From the NCBI GenBank assembly GCA_032718475.1, contig JAUCBJ010000844.1, positions 1-64,000 of the forward strand: a stretch of 64,000 bases of DNA, given 5' to 3'. The position numbers and the translations under genes were made by a program. The DNA is from Nemertoderma westbladi (taxonomy: Eukaryota; Xenacoelomorpha; Nemertodermatida; Nemertodermatidae). Positions within the stretch are counted from its first letter, which is position 1, and each line of letters opens with the position of its first letter. Under the pieces are notes generated by a model. It saw only the letters and a program-made list of their open reading frames with translations. It made no database searches and was not told the DNA's origin. Positions 1 to 11,700 of this stretch are shown one piece after another.

Positions 1-915
1 TTGTTTTAGATTTTAGGGCCATATCTCCGTATTTCTAATTCAGGAAATATTCTAAGGAAATCTTGATATCACACTTCAATTGGGATTTTGGTGGATATTA
101 TTTATTATATAATACAATAACTGCTGAAAACAACGGTATGGGAGGTATGAGGGGAGGGGGTTAACTATAATATGCTGAGCCTGATATAATCTGAAATTTA
201 CAGGTACAGAGATTATAAATGCACGTTTTTGAATGGAAAATGTGCCTGTGCTAGTATTATGCACCTTAATTATTACTATAATGATTGCCAGGTGTCACGT
301 CAAAATGATTATAAAATATGAAATATCGAAGGTTTTAAATTTTGTGAAATTTAAAACTGCATATAAAAAACTTAAAAATCTGCATAGGCCGTATGGATCA
401 GTTTCTCCCCAATGATGCAGCGCAGGTTGTATTATAGTATTGATTTCACAAGTTTCAGCTTAACGTATCATAAATAACGAAACTGGAGGAGGATTTCACT
501 TTACTATTATTACTTACTCTTATTATTAACTTATAAGACAATGGGCAAATGGCAAGGCAAGCAGTAGAAGCCACCTTTGCCTCACATCTCTGATTGTAAT
601 CCCAATTATCTTTCCCCCTGCCTTTTCCGTTTGACACATGTCTGTCTGCCAGTCTATTTCTGCCAATAGACATCAATAAAATTAATTTATGAATTTAGGG
701 CCATATTTTATATTTTGATATTATAAAGGGGCCACTGTTAATAAATTTAAAGTAATTAACTGTAGATTATGAACTCAATCTAACATGGGTGTATTTTCCT
801 GGGAAGGCCATTTAATATATTTGTTTTAGGTTTTAGGGCCATTTCATATCTCTGTATTTCTAATTCAGGACATATTCTAAGGAAATCTTGATATCGCACT
901 TCACTTGGGATTTCA
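1..915. repeat. AT-rich non-coding DNA with an ~90-bp direct repeat pair
   Basis: Positions 1-92 and 822-915 are near-identical direct copies. Both start TTGTTTTAG, carry TTTTAGGGCCAT and continue through a shared stretch ending near CACTTCA. The intervening 730 bp is AT-rich, with only short ORFs that look random. The recurring 'GGGCCAT' phrase reappears at 950-1,450, 3,890-4,340 and 5,940-6,100, which suggests old copies of one repeat family. No protein similarity is recognised. Confidence 0.6.
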
Positions 916-1851
916 CTTCAGGATGGGCACTTCAGTGGATGTAGACCTATATTTTTTATTGGTACTAATTATCATCTGGTGTGTTTAAAAATGGCCAAAC
1001 CAAATAATTTAAAAAATAGGCCACAAAATGGCACTCTGCTGTGGCCAAAAGTGCCTTTTTGTGCAAATGGTATTCTGAACAAGTGTCAACATTTCTGAAC
1101 AAATTTCAAATCATTCCAGCAAAAATCGGCGGAGAAATAGCCGATTTCATGACAGAATATAATTCTTAGTTAAAGGTGTTTAATATGTCGCTCCATTTCT
1201 AAATGTAATATGTAGTCTGCGAAAATAACAATATTTCGTACGATCCATCGGTATTGTCTTATTTGCTTACATTTCATAATATCGATCTTACGATTTATAT
1301 TTTCATTGACTTTTTTTATTTTCTGAATTTATTTACTATTTCTCACTGAAAGTGGACATGTTTATTGAATTTTAATAGCAGCAAAATGGCCTACTTTAGA
1401 CCATGTACTTAAAAGGCCATTAAAAAGGATATGGCCCCTACAAAACAATGCCCCCTGTCCTAAAGGCCTGTTTACACGTGGTAACTTTTAGAGCAACTTT
1501 CTCGGCAACTAGCAATGTGTTTGGAGCAATTTAATTTAATCGCTGTTTAATGTTTACACGTGGCAACTTTACCAGCAACTTCACCAGCAAAGTGGCCGGA
1601 AACTTTTATAGCAACTTGGCTATTTTGACTGTAAAATAGTGGGTACTGGTTCAGTATGCATACACCTCTCACCAAATTAAATATTTACTAGCTAGTTTTT
1701 GATAATTTATTTTTTTTGAAATTTAGCCATTTTATTTTGAAAAAATTAATGTTCTAGAACAAATATTTTTTTAGACAAAGGCCTGGTTAGTATTTAAAAA
1801 GTACGGGATGGATATAATACGTATATAAAATGAATAAAATAACTTTTTAGC
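916..1851. other. Non-coding region with GGCCA-rich text and a short duplicated motif
   Basis: No gene is visible. The motif GTTTACACGTGG occurs twice about 80 bp apart (near 1,473 and 1,551). Each copy is followed by AACTTT and GCAACTT-type text, so this is probably a degraded MITE or an internal duplication. Upstream, many GGCCA words echo other parts of the first 6 kb. Confidence 0.45.
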
Positions 1852-3557
1852 CCGCGTTCACACTACCGAGTCAAAGTCAAAGTTAACCCTATTAAACCTG
1901 GGGGGGAGGGGGCCAATATGACCCCCCCCCGTGGTTTTTTTATTATAATTCTGAGACAAACGCAGTTGGGAATCTGAAATTTTATGACTTTTCCTAAAAC
2001 TCTATTGTATTCCTAGTAGTGAAAACCGTTTTCAAAAATATTGGGTAGTTTTCGAGTTATAGCACCATTTTTTAACCCTACTTTTGGCACTTTTTTTGAG
2101 ACGTTTTTTAAAAATTACATTTCATCAAATATGAATTGTAACATCTCTATTTTTTATTTACACCGGTTTTTTGGTCTTAGCAATTGGATGGAATTCATAT
2201 AAATTGATTTAGAAATTTCAAACTTGTTCTTTTCGGCGGGTGCCAAATTTTGGTGCCAGCACCAAATTTTGAAATATGTCAATTTTGTAAATTGATTGTT
2301 TGAAACTTATTTTTTACGCAATTGGGGTTTTTTTGGGTTCTCATTTCGATGAAATATATACGAGTTGCACCAAGCGTATCAAACTTGTATTTTTCGGTGC
2401 TGTGTGCAAATTTTGGTGCTAGCCCGAAATTTTGAAAATCCATTCAATAGATAAAATTGCTTGTGACAATTTATTTCTTGCATTTTAGAGGTTTATGGCT
2501 GTTCTGAATTCAATGGAATATATAATTATCGAACTAGACATCTCAAACTTGTATTTTTCAGAAGTGGGTGCAAAATGTGGTGCTAGCACCAAATTTTGAA
2601 CACCATCAAATATATCAATTGTCCCATCTTGTTTCCTGCGTTATACGGGTTTGTTATGGTTCTGAATTCAATGGAAACAGTAAAAATTTCATAAGAGTTT
2701 TCAAACTTGTATTTTTCGCCGGTGGGTGAAAATTGTTGTGCCAGCACCAAATTTTGGAAAATGAGTAAATTGATCAGTAGATAGTATCATCTTGTTTCTT
2801 GCGTTATACGGGTTTATGAGGGTCCTGAATCCGATGGAATCAATAAAAACAGCACTGGACATCGCAAACTTGTACTTTTTGGTGATGGGTACGAAATTTG
2901 GTGCTAGCACCAAAATTTTTCAAATTACGCCGAAAAATACAAGTAGCAATGATCTGGCATATTTGAAATGTATTCCATTAGAATCAGCGCCCTAGAAAAC
3001 CTGAAAATGTGAATTTATAGCATCATATAAGTGAATTAAAAATTTTGTGTTCTAACTGAAAAGTGCTGGTTACTTGTTTTTTCATTTTTTTCCTACGCAG
3101 AGAGGACTAAACAGCCATTTATGGTAATCATATCATTTTTAAATATTTTCCAATGTATTTTGCGCCCCAGAAAACCTATATTGAAAAACAATTAGCCGAA
3201 AAATGTAACTTTCAAATTTTGTGAAAATTGTGCACAACTTGTAATTTTGGTGCTGCCACAATATTACCACCCCAGTAAATTCAGACGTTTTCGTTAATAT
3301 TTGTAGATTTAAGAGGGGGAGGGGTCAATATGACCCCCCCCCCCCCCCCCGGTATTTGTACAACATTTTATAGCCCGGTACTAATAAGGTATTAAAAGAC
3401 AAAATGTAAAACATATCACATGAAATTAATTTTTTCTAGAATGCCCTTATGTATTATATTAGGCCTAAATAATGTATTATTATTTATTATTGCTAGCTAG
3501 CTATATTTATTTTCTTTTGAATTTGACCTTGACTTTGACTCGGTAGTGTAAACGCGG
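1852..3557. mobile_element. 1.7-kb terminal-inverted-repeat element, non-autonomous
   Basis: Positions 1852-1883 and 3526-3557 form an inverted repeat of about 30 bp. The shared core on the outer ends is ACACTACCGAGTCAAAGTCA, with few mismatches. No transposase ORF lies between them. Internally there are two direct copies of a G-run/CAATATGA/C-run motif (near 1,905-1,930 and 3,313-3,350) and a degenerate tandem repeat. The layout resembles a foldback or large MITE. The superfamily cannot be assigned because no clear target-site duplication was seen. Confidence 0.6.
2220..2925. repeat. Degenerate ~160-bp tandem repeat (5 copies) with palindromic core
   Basis: A core of the form GGTGCTAGCACCAAATTTT recurs near 2,256, 2,419, 2,582, 2,739 and 2,902, so the period is about 157-163 bp. 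Each copy also has an 'AAACTTGTATTTTTCGG' type lead-in. The core GGTGCTAGCACC is a perfect palindrome where undegraded. The copies are well diverged, so this is an old amplification inside the inverted-repeat element. Confidence 0.7.
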
Positions 3558-4367
3558 TCTTAAAATTTTTGAAATTTTTCAATTAAATTATCATGATATC
3601 TAGTAAAATTTATGGTAGCTAATAAATAATAAAAGCAATGATTAAAGTAATTTCAACAAGAAATTTTTTTTTTAATTTTTATTGTTTCACTAGCTAATAA
3701 AAAGTACTAGCTAACACGAAATCAAAATTTCTAGCTACAATCTTACTGTTAAAATGTCAAATGTTCTAGAATAAAAACCTCATGATAAAAGCTATTTTTC
3801 AAAAGAAAAAATTGGACTTCAGGATTTCTCTCACAAAAAAACCGCTTTATCTAATATTGTTTAATTTAATTTGAATATATTTATAAAAACCTTTAAAAAG
3901 GATTGTCCCATGCAATACAATATTCCATTGGAGCCACTAAAATTCAAAATGACCTCTATTGGACACTGTTCATAAAGGGCCACCAAAAAATGAAATGGCT
4001 CTTACAAGACATTGTCCATTAGAGCCACTTACATATGAAATATATTTCATATATATTAGGCAATTTTCCCTTAAAGCCATTCAAATCTGAAATGGCCCAT
4101 ATTGGATAGTGTCGCTTGGAGCCACTTAGCTATAATGTGGCCCGATATTAGCCAATTTTTATCAAACGCCTTTGAAAAGGCAATGGCCCATGCAAGACCA
4201 TGTTCCATTTGAGCCAAAAGTTCGAAATGGCCTTAATTAGTCACTGTTCATAAAGGGCCACTAAAAAATATAATGGTTCTTACAAGACAATGTCCCCTTG
4301 GAGCCACCCAAATGACAAATATTATTTAGATTATCTAAAAATAAAAAAAATAAAATGTTTGTTACAA
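3558..4367. repeat. Non-coding; ~275-bp diverged tandem duplication
   Basis: The stretch beginning near 3,890 (CCTTTAAAAAGGATTGTCCC, then CACTGTTCATAAAGGGCCAC) is repeated from about 4,165 with the same order of words and many substitutions. No ORF of note is present. The rest (3,558-3,890) is AT-rich, with recurring CTAGCTA words. Confidence 0.55.
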
Positions 4368-4939
4368 TATTTTGTTACATTATGTCAACTTAACAGCGTT
4401 CTGGTGAATTACTCATAACGCTGCAAAGTACTACTTTGCAGCGTTGCGGAACGTTGCAAAGTAATCAATGACATGGAAACAACTTCAATTACCGTATTCC
4501 AGAATGTATTATTTCCATTTATGTTAATGATTGCAGCTTTATTATCCAATTTGCAGTGACGGGACTAGCTACTGGATGTAAATAATTGTTTAACATGTAC
4601 TGTAATCCATTATGGCGAAGCGTCCAATAGAAGACACTAAATTAACCAAAGAAAGTGACGACAGTGTTCAGTAAAACTGTACGGACACAGACGGTGAATA
4701 AGTTTGCTTCAGTCGACTATAGTCAAGATGGATTAATGATTTATCACATCCAAGCAGGAGATAACTTCCAATAAACTTTAATTAGATTTAAATGTATAAT
4801 TAATACTGTGTACCAGTGTACCTGTTAATAAATTTCACTTATATTCGATATAGTACATGATTAAAATGTATAAATGAGTATCCATAAAATCCTTTCTTCA
4901 CAAACCGAACGCTGATAAGTTGACATAATGTAACAAAAT
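4368..4939. mobile_element. MITE-like element with ~33-bp terminal inverted repeats
   Basis: The left end (4368-4401, with TTTTGTTACATTATGTCAAC) is matched in inverted orientation by 4907-4939 (GTTGACATAATGTAACAAAA). One or two mismatches lie near the CAGCGTTC inner end. It is 570 bp long with no coding capacity. A perfect hairpin lies just inside the left end. Confidence 0.6.
4417..4445. repeat. Perfect 29-bp hairpin
   Basis: Two 14-bp arms (AACGCTGCAAAGTA and its reverse complement) flank a single C. A related imperfect copy lies at about 5,050-5,075. It is probably a structural part of the MITE family. Confidence 0.8.
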
Positions 4940-6104
4940 TACATACATCATTGCTTGCAAAGGTCACTTTTCAGTGTTAAAGACCCTTGTTTATTGATGT
5001 AAACCTCCCTCGCTGCGCTCGCTCGGTACATAAATAAACTCGGGTCATAACGCTGCAAAGTGCTACTTTGCACACAATGATGTAAATAGTTATTAGATTT
5101 AATTAATACGGGATAAAATTCACATTATATTTAATAGGCCTATAGATAATTGTTACATTAGGGTAAGAGGCAAAACGTCTACATTTATGTCTCCAATATA
5201 TGAATTACTGGTGGGGGATGGAATTCGTAGGGGTCGTAAGATGTATTTAGGCTAGTCTATAAACTAATCCCCCACCAATGACAAAATGTTAATAATGAAG
5301 TGTATAGTACGCGAAATAGTGATAAGTTATCCTTCCTAGAGGTACCGAACGGTCATACATTATTTCTTAAAAAAGCACAAATTTTAATCGCTTGTCAGTG
5401 AGAATTTATTAAAACCTGTTGTTATTTACAGTATTGTTATTTACAATTTAACATATTTTGTTTGCACAAGTTTCGATCTTCAAACGGCTGAGACATCCAA
5501 ATAGTGGCGCAAATTGACCATTAGTGAAAAGGTATTGTTTATTGTTTTGGGTAGAAAACACCGCCACTAATGTTTGAAATTTAAATAAATTAATTTTTTA
5601 AATCATCTAAAAAACACATATTTTGTGTTTCCGGTCACTTTGCGCCATTAACTCGAGAAATCACATCCGCGTTTTTGACTGTCGGTCATAAGTGATAATA
5701 ATTATCTATAACGAAAGACTTAAAATCGTCTAAAAACTACTTATTGTACAACTCATAATCAGAAATTACACAAAAGTGAATTGTATGCGTTATTGTAGAT
5801 ATATATATTTTTTAAAATATCTGCAAAGGCATTTTTGGCTGTAGAATTAAATTGATAATAAATACTATTGTTTACCGCTAGGGGTGCAAGTTAAATTCAT
5901 AAGAACTAAAGGCAATTTCCTTGTAATTGTTTATTTTGGGCCATTATGCCTAGATTGGGCCATTTTGTTCTAGGTGGGCCATATTTGCCCTAAGAGGACG
6001 TGTACCTTTTGGGCCATCGTAGTAGGATTAGGGCCATTGCTCCAAGCCCAAGGCCATTTAAGGGCCATTGGACCTTTAAAAGGTGGCCCTAATAGTGGGA
6101 AAGC
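4940..6104. other. Non-coding AT-rich region
   Basis: No gene is seen. A small inverted repeat (TGGTGGGGGAT near 5,209 with ATCCCCCACCA near 5,266) may mark a short foldback. Positions 5,940-6,100 are full of GGGCCAT words shared with the first kilobase. Confidence 0.4.
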
Positions 6105-6174
6105 TTATATATATGTATATATATATTCATATTCATATATATAGGCATTTAAGGGGGGGGGGGGGGGGGGGGGT
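6105..6174. repeat. TA-rich microsatellite followed by a 21-base G run
   Basis: Alternating TATATA/TTCATA text precedes an uninterrupted G run at 6153-6173. Homopolymer length is unreliable in assemblies. Confidence 0.8.
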
Positions 6175-7042
6175 AGCGCATTTTGTGACCAAAAATGAGA
6201 ATTTTTGAAACATATCCTATGCAGAATTTCGTGCTGAATCCAAATATGGAAACCGTTTTCCCATATCTTGCTTAGTTTTCGAGATATCATGGATAGAAGA
6301 TACTGGCTCCGATATATGGCAATATCGGTAAAGGCGATGAAGTTTGGGGTTTGCATTCAATTTCTGCAAATTTCTGTGCTCAGTCGTGCCAATTGAATGT
6401 CTCCACGAGAAAGAGCACAAAATTTTAATTGAGAAGGTATTTTTTTATGATTATTGGACCTACTTGTCAGTTTATAAGACAACTTCAAGTCTCCGGAATG
6501 AAGACATGACTCGAATAAGCGACTCGCTGTCTTTGCAGGATTACACAGAATAGACTTATCGGTCATCGGAGATCTTCAAAATGTATAATCTCCAGTTCTA
6601 GTGGTCGTACGGAGTTCGTTTTAGGCTCATTCGAAAGCTCTTTTCTTAGAGAACAAAGTTACCAACTAGAATAACGTAAGTAATACTTAATATTATACAG
6701 TTACAATACACTTACCATGCACATAGCCCATACAATACACACTCGATACATCCATACAATACACACTGTCCCCCCCCCCCCCCCCCAGAAACCCTCTGCC
6801 AATCCCGCTGCACCCCACCCACTTCCATCCCACTCTGAATCGGGAGAAACCGGACCCGCTCGCCGCATTAAGTCGCTGGTGTCACAAAGGTGCTTTTAAG
6901 CAAGGTATGGCGAAAATAATAAGTTGAGTGTAATAGTCTTCACCTGGGAAAATAACCACGAATCACGATTGAGTGGTGCACAATAACATTTGTTTAATAT
7001 TAATGCAATTTTTGAATAATTTTGACAAGATATGCCACACCA
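6175..7042. other. Non-coding region with a C run
   Basis: Only short overlapping ORFs on both strands are present, none with recognisable similarity. ACAATACACAC-type words precede a 17-base C run at 6770-6786. Confidence 0.4.
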
Positions 7043-7049
7043 TCACCCA

Positions 7050-7450
7050 CTTCTTAGTAAAATACGAAAAGCAAGATAAAACATTCTGACTGGGAGAAAG
7101 AAAAAATAAGGAATATTAGTAACCCAGCGAATTAAACCTGTTTGTTGCCTCGATAAAAGTTGCGACAGCCGAAATAAGGACAGGTGTTTTAGATGCAACG
7201 ATGCTGGGGGTGCCAGTAGGTCCATGTAAGATAACATGAACCGAAAAACGGAGGTAAAGTTGTAACATGGACTGATTAAGTACCAATCGAGGGCCAGTGT
7301 ACCGCATGCATTCCATAAAATATTGGTACACATCTTCGCAGGGATGGCCGCACCCACAAGTTCTATAACTAGGAACCTTTGCACGAAATAAGTCGTCATT
7401 TAAAGACGAACATATGCATCGCATACGAGCAAGCAGGCTTAAGAAATGGT
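7050..7450 (-). pseudogene. Fragment of a non-LTR retrotransposon C-terminus
   Basis: In the minus-strand frame starting near 7,445 the peptide reads LLARMRC, then LFRAKVPSYRTCGCG, then MECMRY-TGPR. This matches the order seen after the RT/RNase H region in many LINE proteins, where short fields produce 'L.R.R..H..LN.HLFR', then a C-x-C-G knuckle, 'D..H.....C..Y...R'. The expected knuckle His is Tyr here. Coding decays into stops below about 7,100. Nothing upstream (no RT motifs) is present, so this is a relic, abutting the gag relic to its right. Family-level assignment is inference from the motif. Confidence 0.55.
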
Positions 7451-7575
7451 TTCCTGTCTGCCACCTGATGTACTATTTCGTGACATGTGGACTGTGGAGT
7501 GGAGGAAAAATGTCTTTGGGTGTAAAATATGAAATGTGGCACCTATGAGGATATGTTGCTTGCATGTGATGGCGG

Positions 7576-8693
7576 TTATGGGTCATTTGTATTTGAGTTT
7601 ACATTGGGTGAAATATAGTTGGTTCTTTTCTCACCTACATAATTAATTGGTGGTGTTGCTTCTGTGACAATATTAGAAACAGTAGGCGTATTGTTACTGG
7701 TCTTACTATTACCGAGATATGAGTTCGACCCATAGACGGAGGAATGCCATGCGGCATCTGTATCTAATTGAATTTTTATTTGATACATTAACCATTCAAG
7801 GTCGTCTATATCATTGTGTTTTATTCGCAAAACACGTAGGTAATGCTCGCATAACATGTTTATGATAATCACTTATACTCTTTTATTGTGACACCTAATA
7901 CATCCAAAGTCCATATGCTGGAGCGATAAGAATAATAAATTTTCTCCTAAGGTTATCTTTTTTCCAAATCGCTGAGTTATGTTATGCATTTCCTCAATAT
8001 GACACCTGATTATCCAACTTTCATTACCAAATTAGGTCCATTGCAATTATGTAATTGTCACCAGAAACGGGTAAGCCAGCGACAATATCCTTTGCTGGGC
8101 CTCTCAGACTTTGCATTAAGTATTGAAATTACAAATGTCAGGTAATCCCGAACCATGGACTGCTGAAACAAATGCATCATGCCACCCACTTTATTCCAAT
8201 GTATTTCCATCAAAATTTGCTGGTTTTAACTTCGGTAAAAACGAACGTGCAAATAAACTAATGTTTTCAAAAGTGAATTCTCTCGCTCGTGCAGAGCATG
8301 GGCTTACAGTGGACTTACAGTACCACTTGCCCCTACTGCACTATCTAGTCCTACTCTACTGTCTACCGCTACTGTAGAATGAGTAAGTTCATGTAAAGTT
8401 AGATATTTTTTTAATTTAGTTATTGTGTACATTAATACTACTTCATAGTCATTTGCATCTACCGAGTCATTCTTTACGAATTCTTTATGTGCTAGAGACC
8501 ATATTATATCCTCGTTTATTTGGTAGAGTTGTTGTTTGTAACCTTCAAGAGACGTTATCTTACTGTTGAGTGTTACCTCGTTGAATTTATCACTATCACC
8601 GATCTTGTCAATGGTTTTGATAATCATCGAGCGAATGCCACCACACTTATCGATTAACTTCTTGAATTCTTCTTTGTTTTGATCGTTAGCCAT
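7576..8693 (-). pseudogene. Degenerate BEL/Pao LTR-retrotransposon gag (DUF1759-type)
   Basis: An intact N-terminal piece starts with ATG at 8693 and runs 129 codons; it is helical and lysine-rich, as expected of BEL/Pao gag. The next part (about 8,240-8,000) is the DUF1759 core: LKPANFDGN, then W-H-DAFVSAVH, then RGPAKDIVAGLP and DNY-IAMDL. It is interrupted by stop codons and at least one frameshift near 8,120. A third open piece (7872-7576) holds the later part, with CEHYLRVLR and a QLDTDAAWHSS segment resembling 'KLD..T...W'. No protease, RT or integrase follows; a LINE fragment does. The 5' LTR is absent, and the minisatellite begins about 80 bp upstream. This is clearly non-functional. 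The domain is recognised from family knowledge, not from a search. Confidence 0.75.
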
Positions 8694-8773
8694 AGTTGAT
8701 TTGATTATTACCTTAGTGAATGTAACGTCACGTTGTTACATTGAGTTTTGATGGCGTAACGTCACGTTGTTAT
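8694..8773. other. Junction between gag relic and 35-bp array
   Basis: This 80-bp stretch contains two copies of AACGTCACGTTGTTA about 30 bp apart. It has no LTR signature. The array starts at about 8,774 with the same phase as the block copy at 12,974. Confidence 0.5.
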
Positions 8774-11700
8774 GTTTAATATTATATAACTTACGAGGTG
8801 GTTCAGCTGTTTAATATTATATAACTTATGAGGTGGTTCAGCTGTTTAATATTATTTAAGTTATGAGGTGGTTCAGCTGTTTAATATTATATAACTTATG
8901 AGGTGGTTCAGCTGTTTAATATTATATAACTTATGAGGTGGTTCAGCTGTTTAATATTCTATAACTTATGAGGTGGTTCAGCTGTTTAATATTATTTAAG
9001 TTATGAGGTGGTTCAGCTGTTTAATATTATTTAACTTATGAGGTGGTTCAGCTGTTTAATATTATTTAAGTTATAAGGTGATTCAGCTGTTTAATATTAT
9101 ATAACTTATGAGGTGGTTCAGCTGTTTAATATTATTTAAGTTATGAGGTGGTTCAGCTGTTTAATATTATATAACTTATGAGGTGGTTCAGCTGTTTAAT
9201 ATTCTATAACTTATGAGGTGGTTCAGCTGTTTAATATTATATAACTTACGAGGTGGTTCAGCTGTTTAATATTATATAACTTATGAGGTGGTTCAGCTGT
9301 TTAATATTATTTAAGTTATGAGGTGGTTCAGCTGTTTAATATTATATAACTTATGAGGTGGTTCAGCTGTTTAATATTATATAACTTATGAGGTGGTTCA
9401 GCTGTTTAATATTCTATAACTTATGAGGTGGTTCAGCTGTTTAATATTATTTAAGTTATGAGGTGGTTCAGCTGTTTAATATTATTTAACTTACGAGGTG
9501 GTTCAGCAGTTTAATATTATTTAACTTATGAGGTGATTCAGCTGTTTAATATTATTTAACTTACGAGGTGATTCAGCTGTTTAATATTATTTAACTTACA
9601 AGGTGGTTCAGCAGTTTAATATTATTTAACTTATGAGGTGGTTCAGCTGTTTAATATTATTTAACTTACGAGGTGATTCAGCTGTTTAATATTATTTAAG
9701 TTATGAGGTGGTTCAGCTGTTTAATATTATTTAAGTTATGAGGTGGTTCAGCTGTTTAATATTATATAACTTATGAGGTGGTTCAGCTGTTTAATATTCT
9801 ATAACTTATGAGGTGGTTCAGCTGTTTAATATTATTTAAGTTATGAGGTGGTTCAGCTGTTTAATATTATTTAACTTACAAGGTGGTTCAGCAGTTTAAT
9901 ATTATTTAACTTATGAGGTGGTTCAGCTGTTTAATATTATTTAACTTACGAGGTGATTCAGCTGTTTAATATTATTTAAGTTATGAGGTGGTTCAGCTGT
10001 TTAATATTATTTAAGTTATGAGGTGGTTCAGCTGTTTAATATTATTTAACTTACAAGGTTGTTCAGCTGTTTAATATTATTTAAGTTATGAGGTGGTTCA
10101 GCTGTTTAATATTATATAACTTATGAGGTGGTTCAGCTGTTTAATATTATTTAAGTTATGAGGTGGTTCAGCTGTTTAATATTATATAACTTATGAGGTG
10201 GTTCAGCTGTTTAATATTCTATAACTTATGAGGTGGTTCAGCTGTTTAATATTATTTAAGTTATGAGGTGGTTCAGCTGTTTAATATTATTTAAGTTATG
10301 AGGTGGTTCAGCTATTTAATATTATATAACTTATGAGGTGGTTCAGCTGTTTAATATTATTTAAGTTATGAGGTGGTTCAGCTGTTTAATATTATATAAC
10401 TTATGAGGTGGTTCAGCTGTTTAATATTCTATAACTTATGAGGTGGTTCAGCTGTTTAATATTCTATAACTTATGAGGTGGTTCAGCTGTTTAATATTAT
10501 TTAAGTTATGAGGTGGTTCAGCTGTTTAATATTATATAACTTATGAGGTGGTTCAGCTGTTTAATATTCTATAACTTATGAGGTGGTTCAGTTATTTAAT
10601 ATAATTTAACTTATGAGGTGGTTCAGCTGTTAAATATTATTTACCTTACAAGGTTGTTCACCTGTTTAATATTATTTAAGTTATGAGGTGGTTCAGCTGT
10701 TTAATATTATTTAATTTACGAGGTGGTTCAGTTATTTAATATAATTTAACTTATGAGGTGGTTCAGCTGTTAAATATTATTTAACTTACAAGGTTGTTCA
10801 CCTGTTTAATATTATTTAACTTATGAGGTGGTTCAGCTGTTTAATATTATATAACTTATGAGGTGGTTCAGCTGTTTAATATTATTTAACTTACGAGGTG
10901 GTTCAGCTGTTTAATAATATATAACTTATGAGGTGGTTCAGCTGTTTAATATTATATAACTTATGATGAGGTTCAGCTGTTTAATATTCTATAACTTATG
11001 AGGTGGTTCAGCTGTTTAATATTATTTAAGTTATGAGGTGGTTCAGCAGTTTAATATTATATAACTTATGAGGTGGTTCAGCTGTTTAATATTATTTAAA
11101 ATATGAGGTGGTTCAGCTGTTTAATATTATATAACTTATGAGGTGGTTCAGCAGTTTAATATTATATAACTTATGAGGTGGTTCAGCTGTTTAATATTAT
11201 TTAAGATATGAGGTGGTTCAGCTGTTTAATATTATATAACTTACGAGGTGGTTCAGCTGTTTAATATTATTTAACTTACGAGGTGGTTCAGCTGTTTAAT
11301 ATTATATAACTTATGAGGTGGTTCAGCTGTTTAATATTCTATAACTTATGAGGTGGTTCAGCTGTTTAATATTATATAACTTATGAGGTGGTTCAGCTGT
11401 TTAATATTATATAACTTACGAGGTGGTTCAGCTGTTTAATATTATATAACTTATGAGGTGGTTCAGCTGTTTAATATTATTTAAGTTATGAGGTGTTTCA
11501 GCTGTTTAATATTATATAACTTATGAGGTGGTTCAGCTGTTTAATATTATATAACTTATGAGGTGGTTCAGCTGTTTAATATTCTATAACTTATGAGGTG
11601 GTTCAGCTGTTTAATATTATTTAAGTTATGAGGTGGTTCAGCTGTTTAATATTATTTAACTTATGAGGTGGTTCAGCTGTTTAATATTATTTAAGTTATA

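Noticed and set aside
1-7000. Small ORFs at 76-264, 233-415, 455-676, 2701-2995, 6105-6566, 6717-6899
   Set aside because: Short, overlapping on both strands, lying in repeats or homopolymer-bearing DNA, with no recognisable domain.
8123-8377. 84-codon plus-strand ORF
   Set aside because: Antisense to the BEL/Pao gag relic; no codon or domain support.
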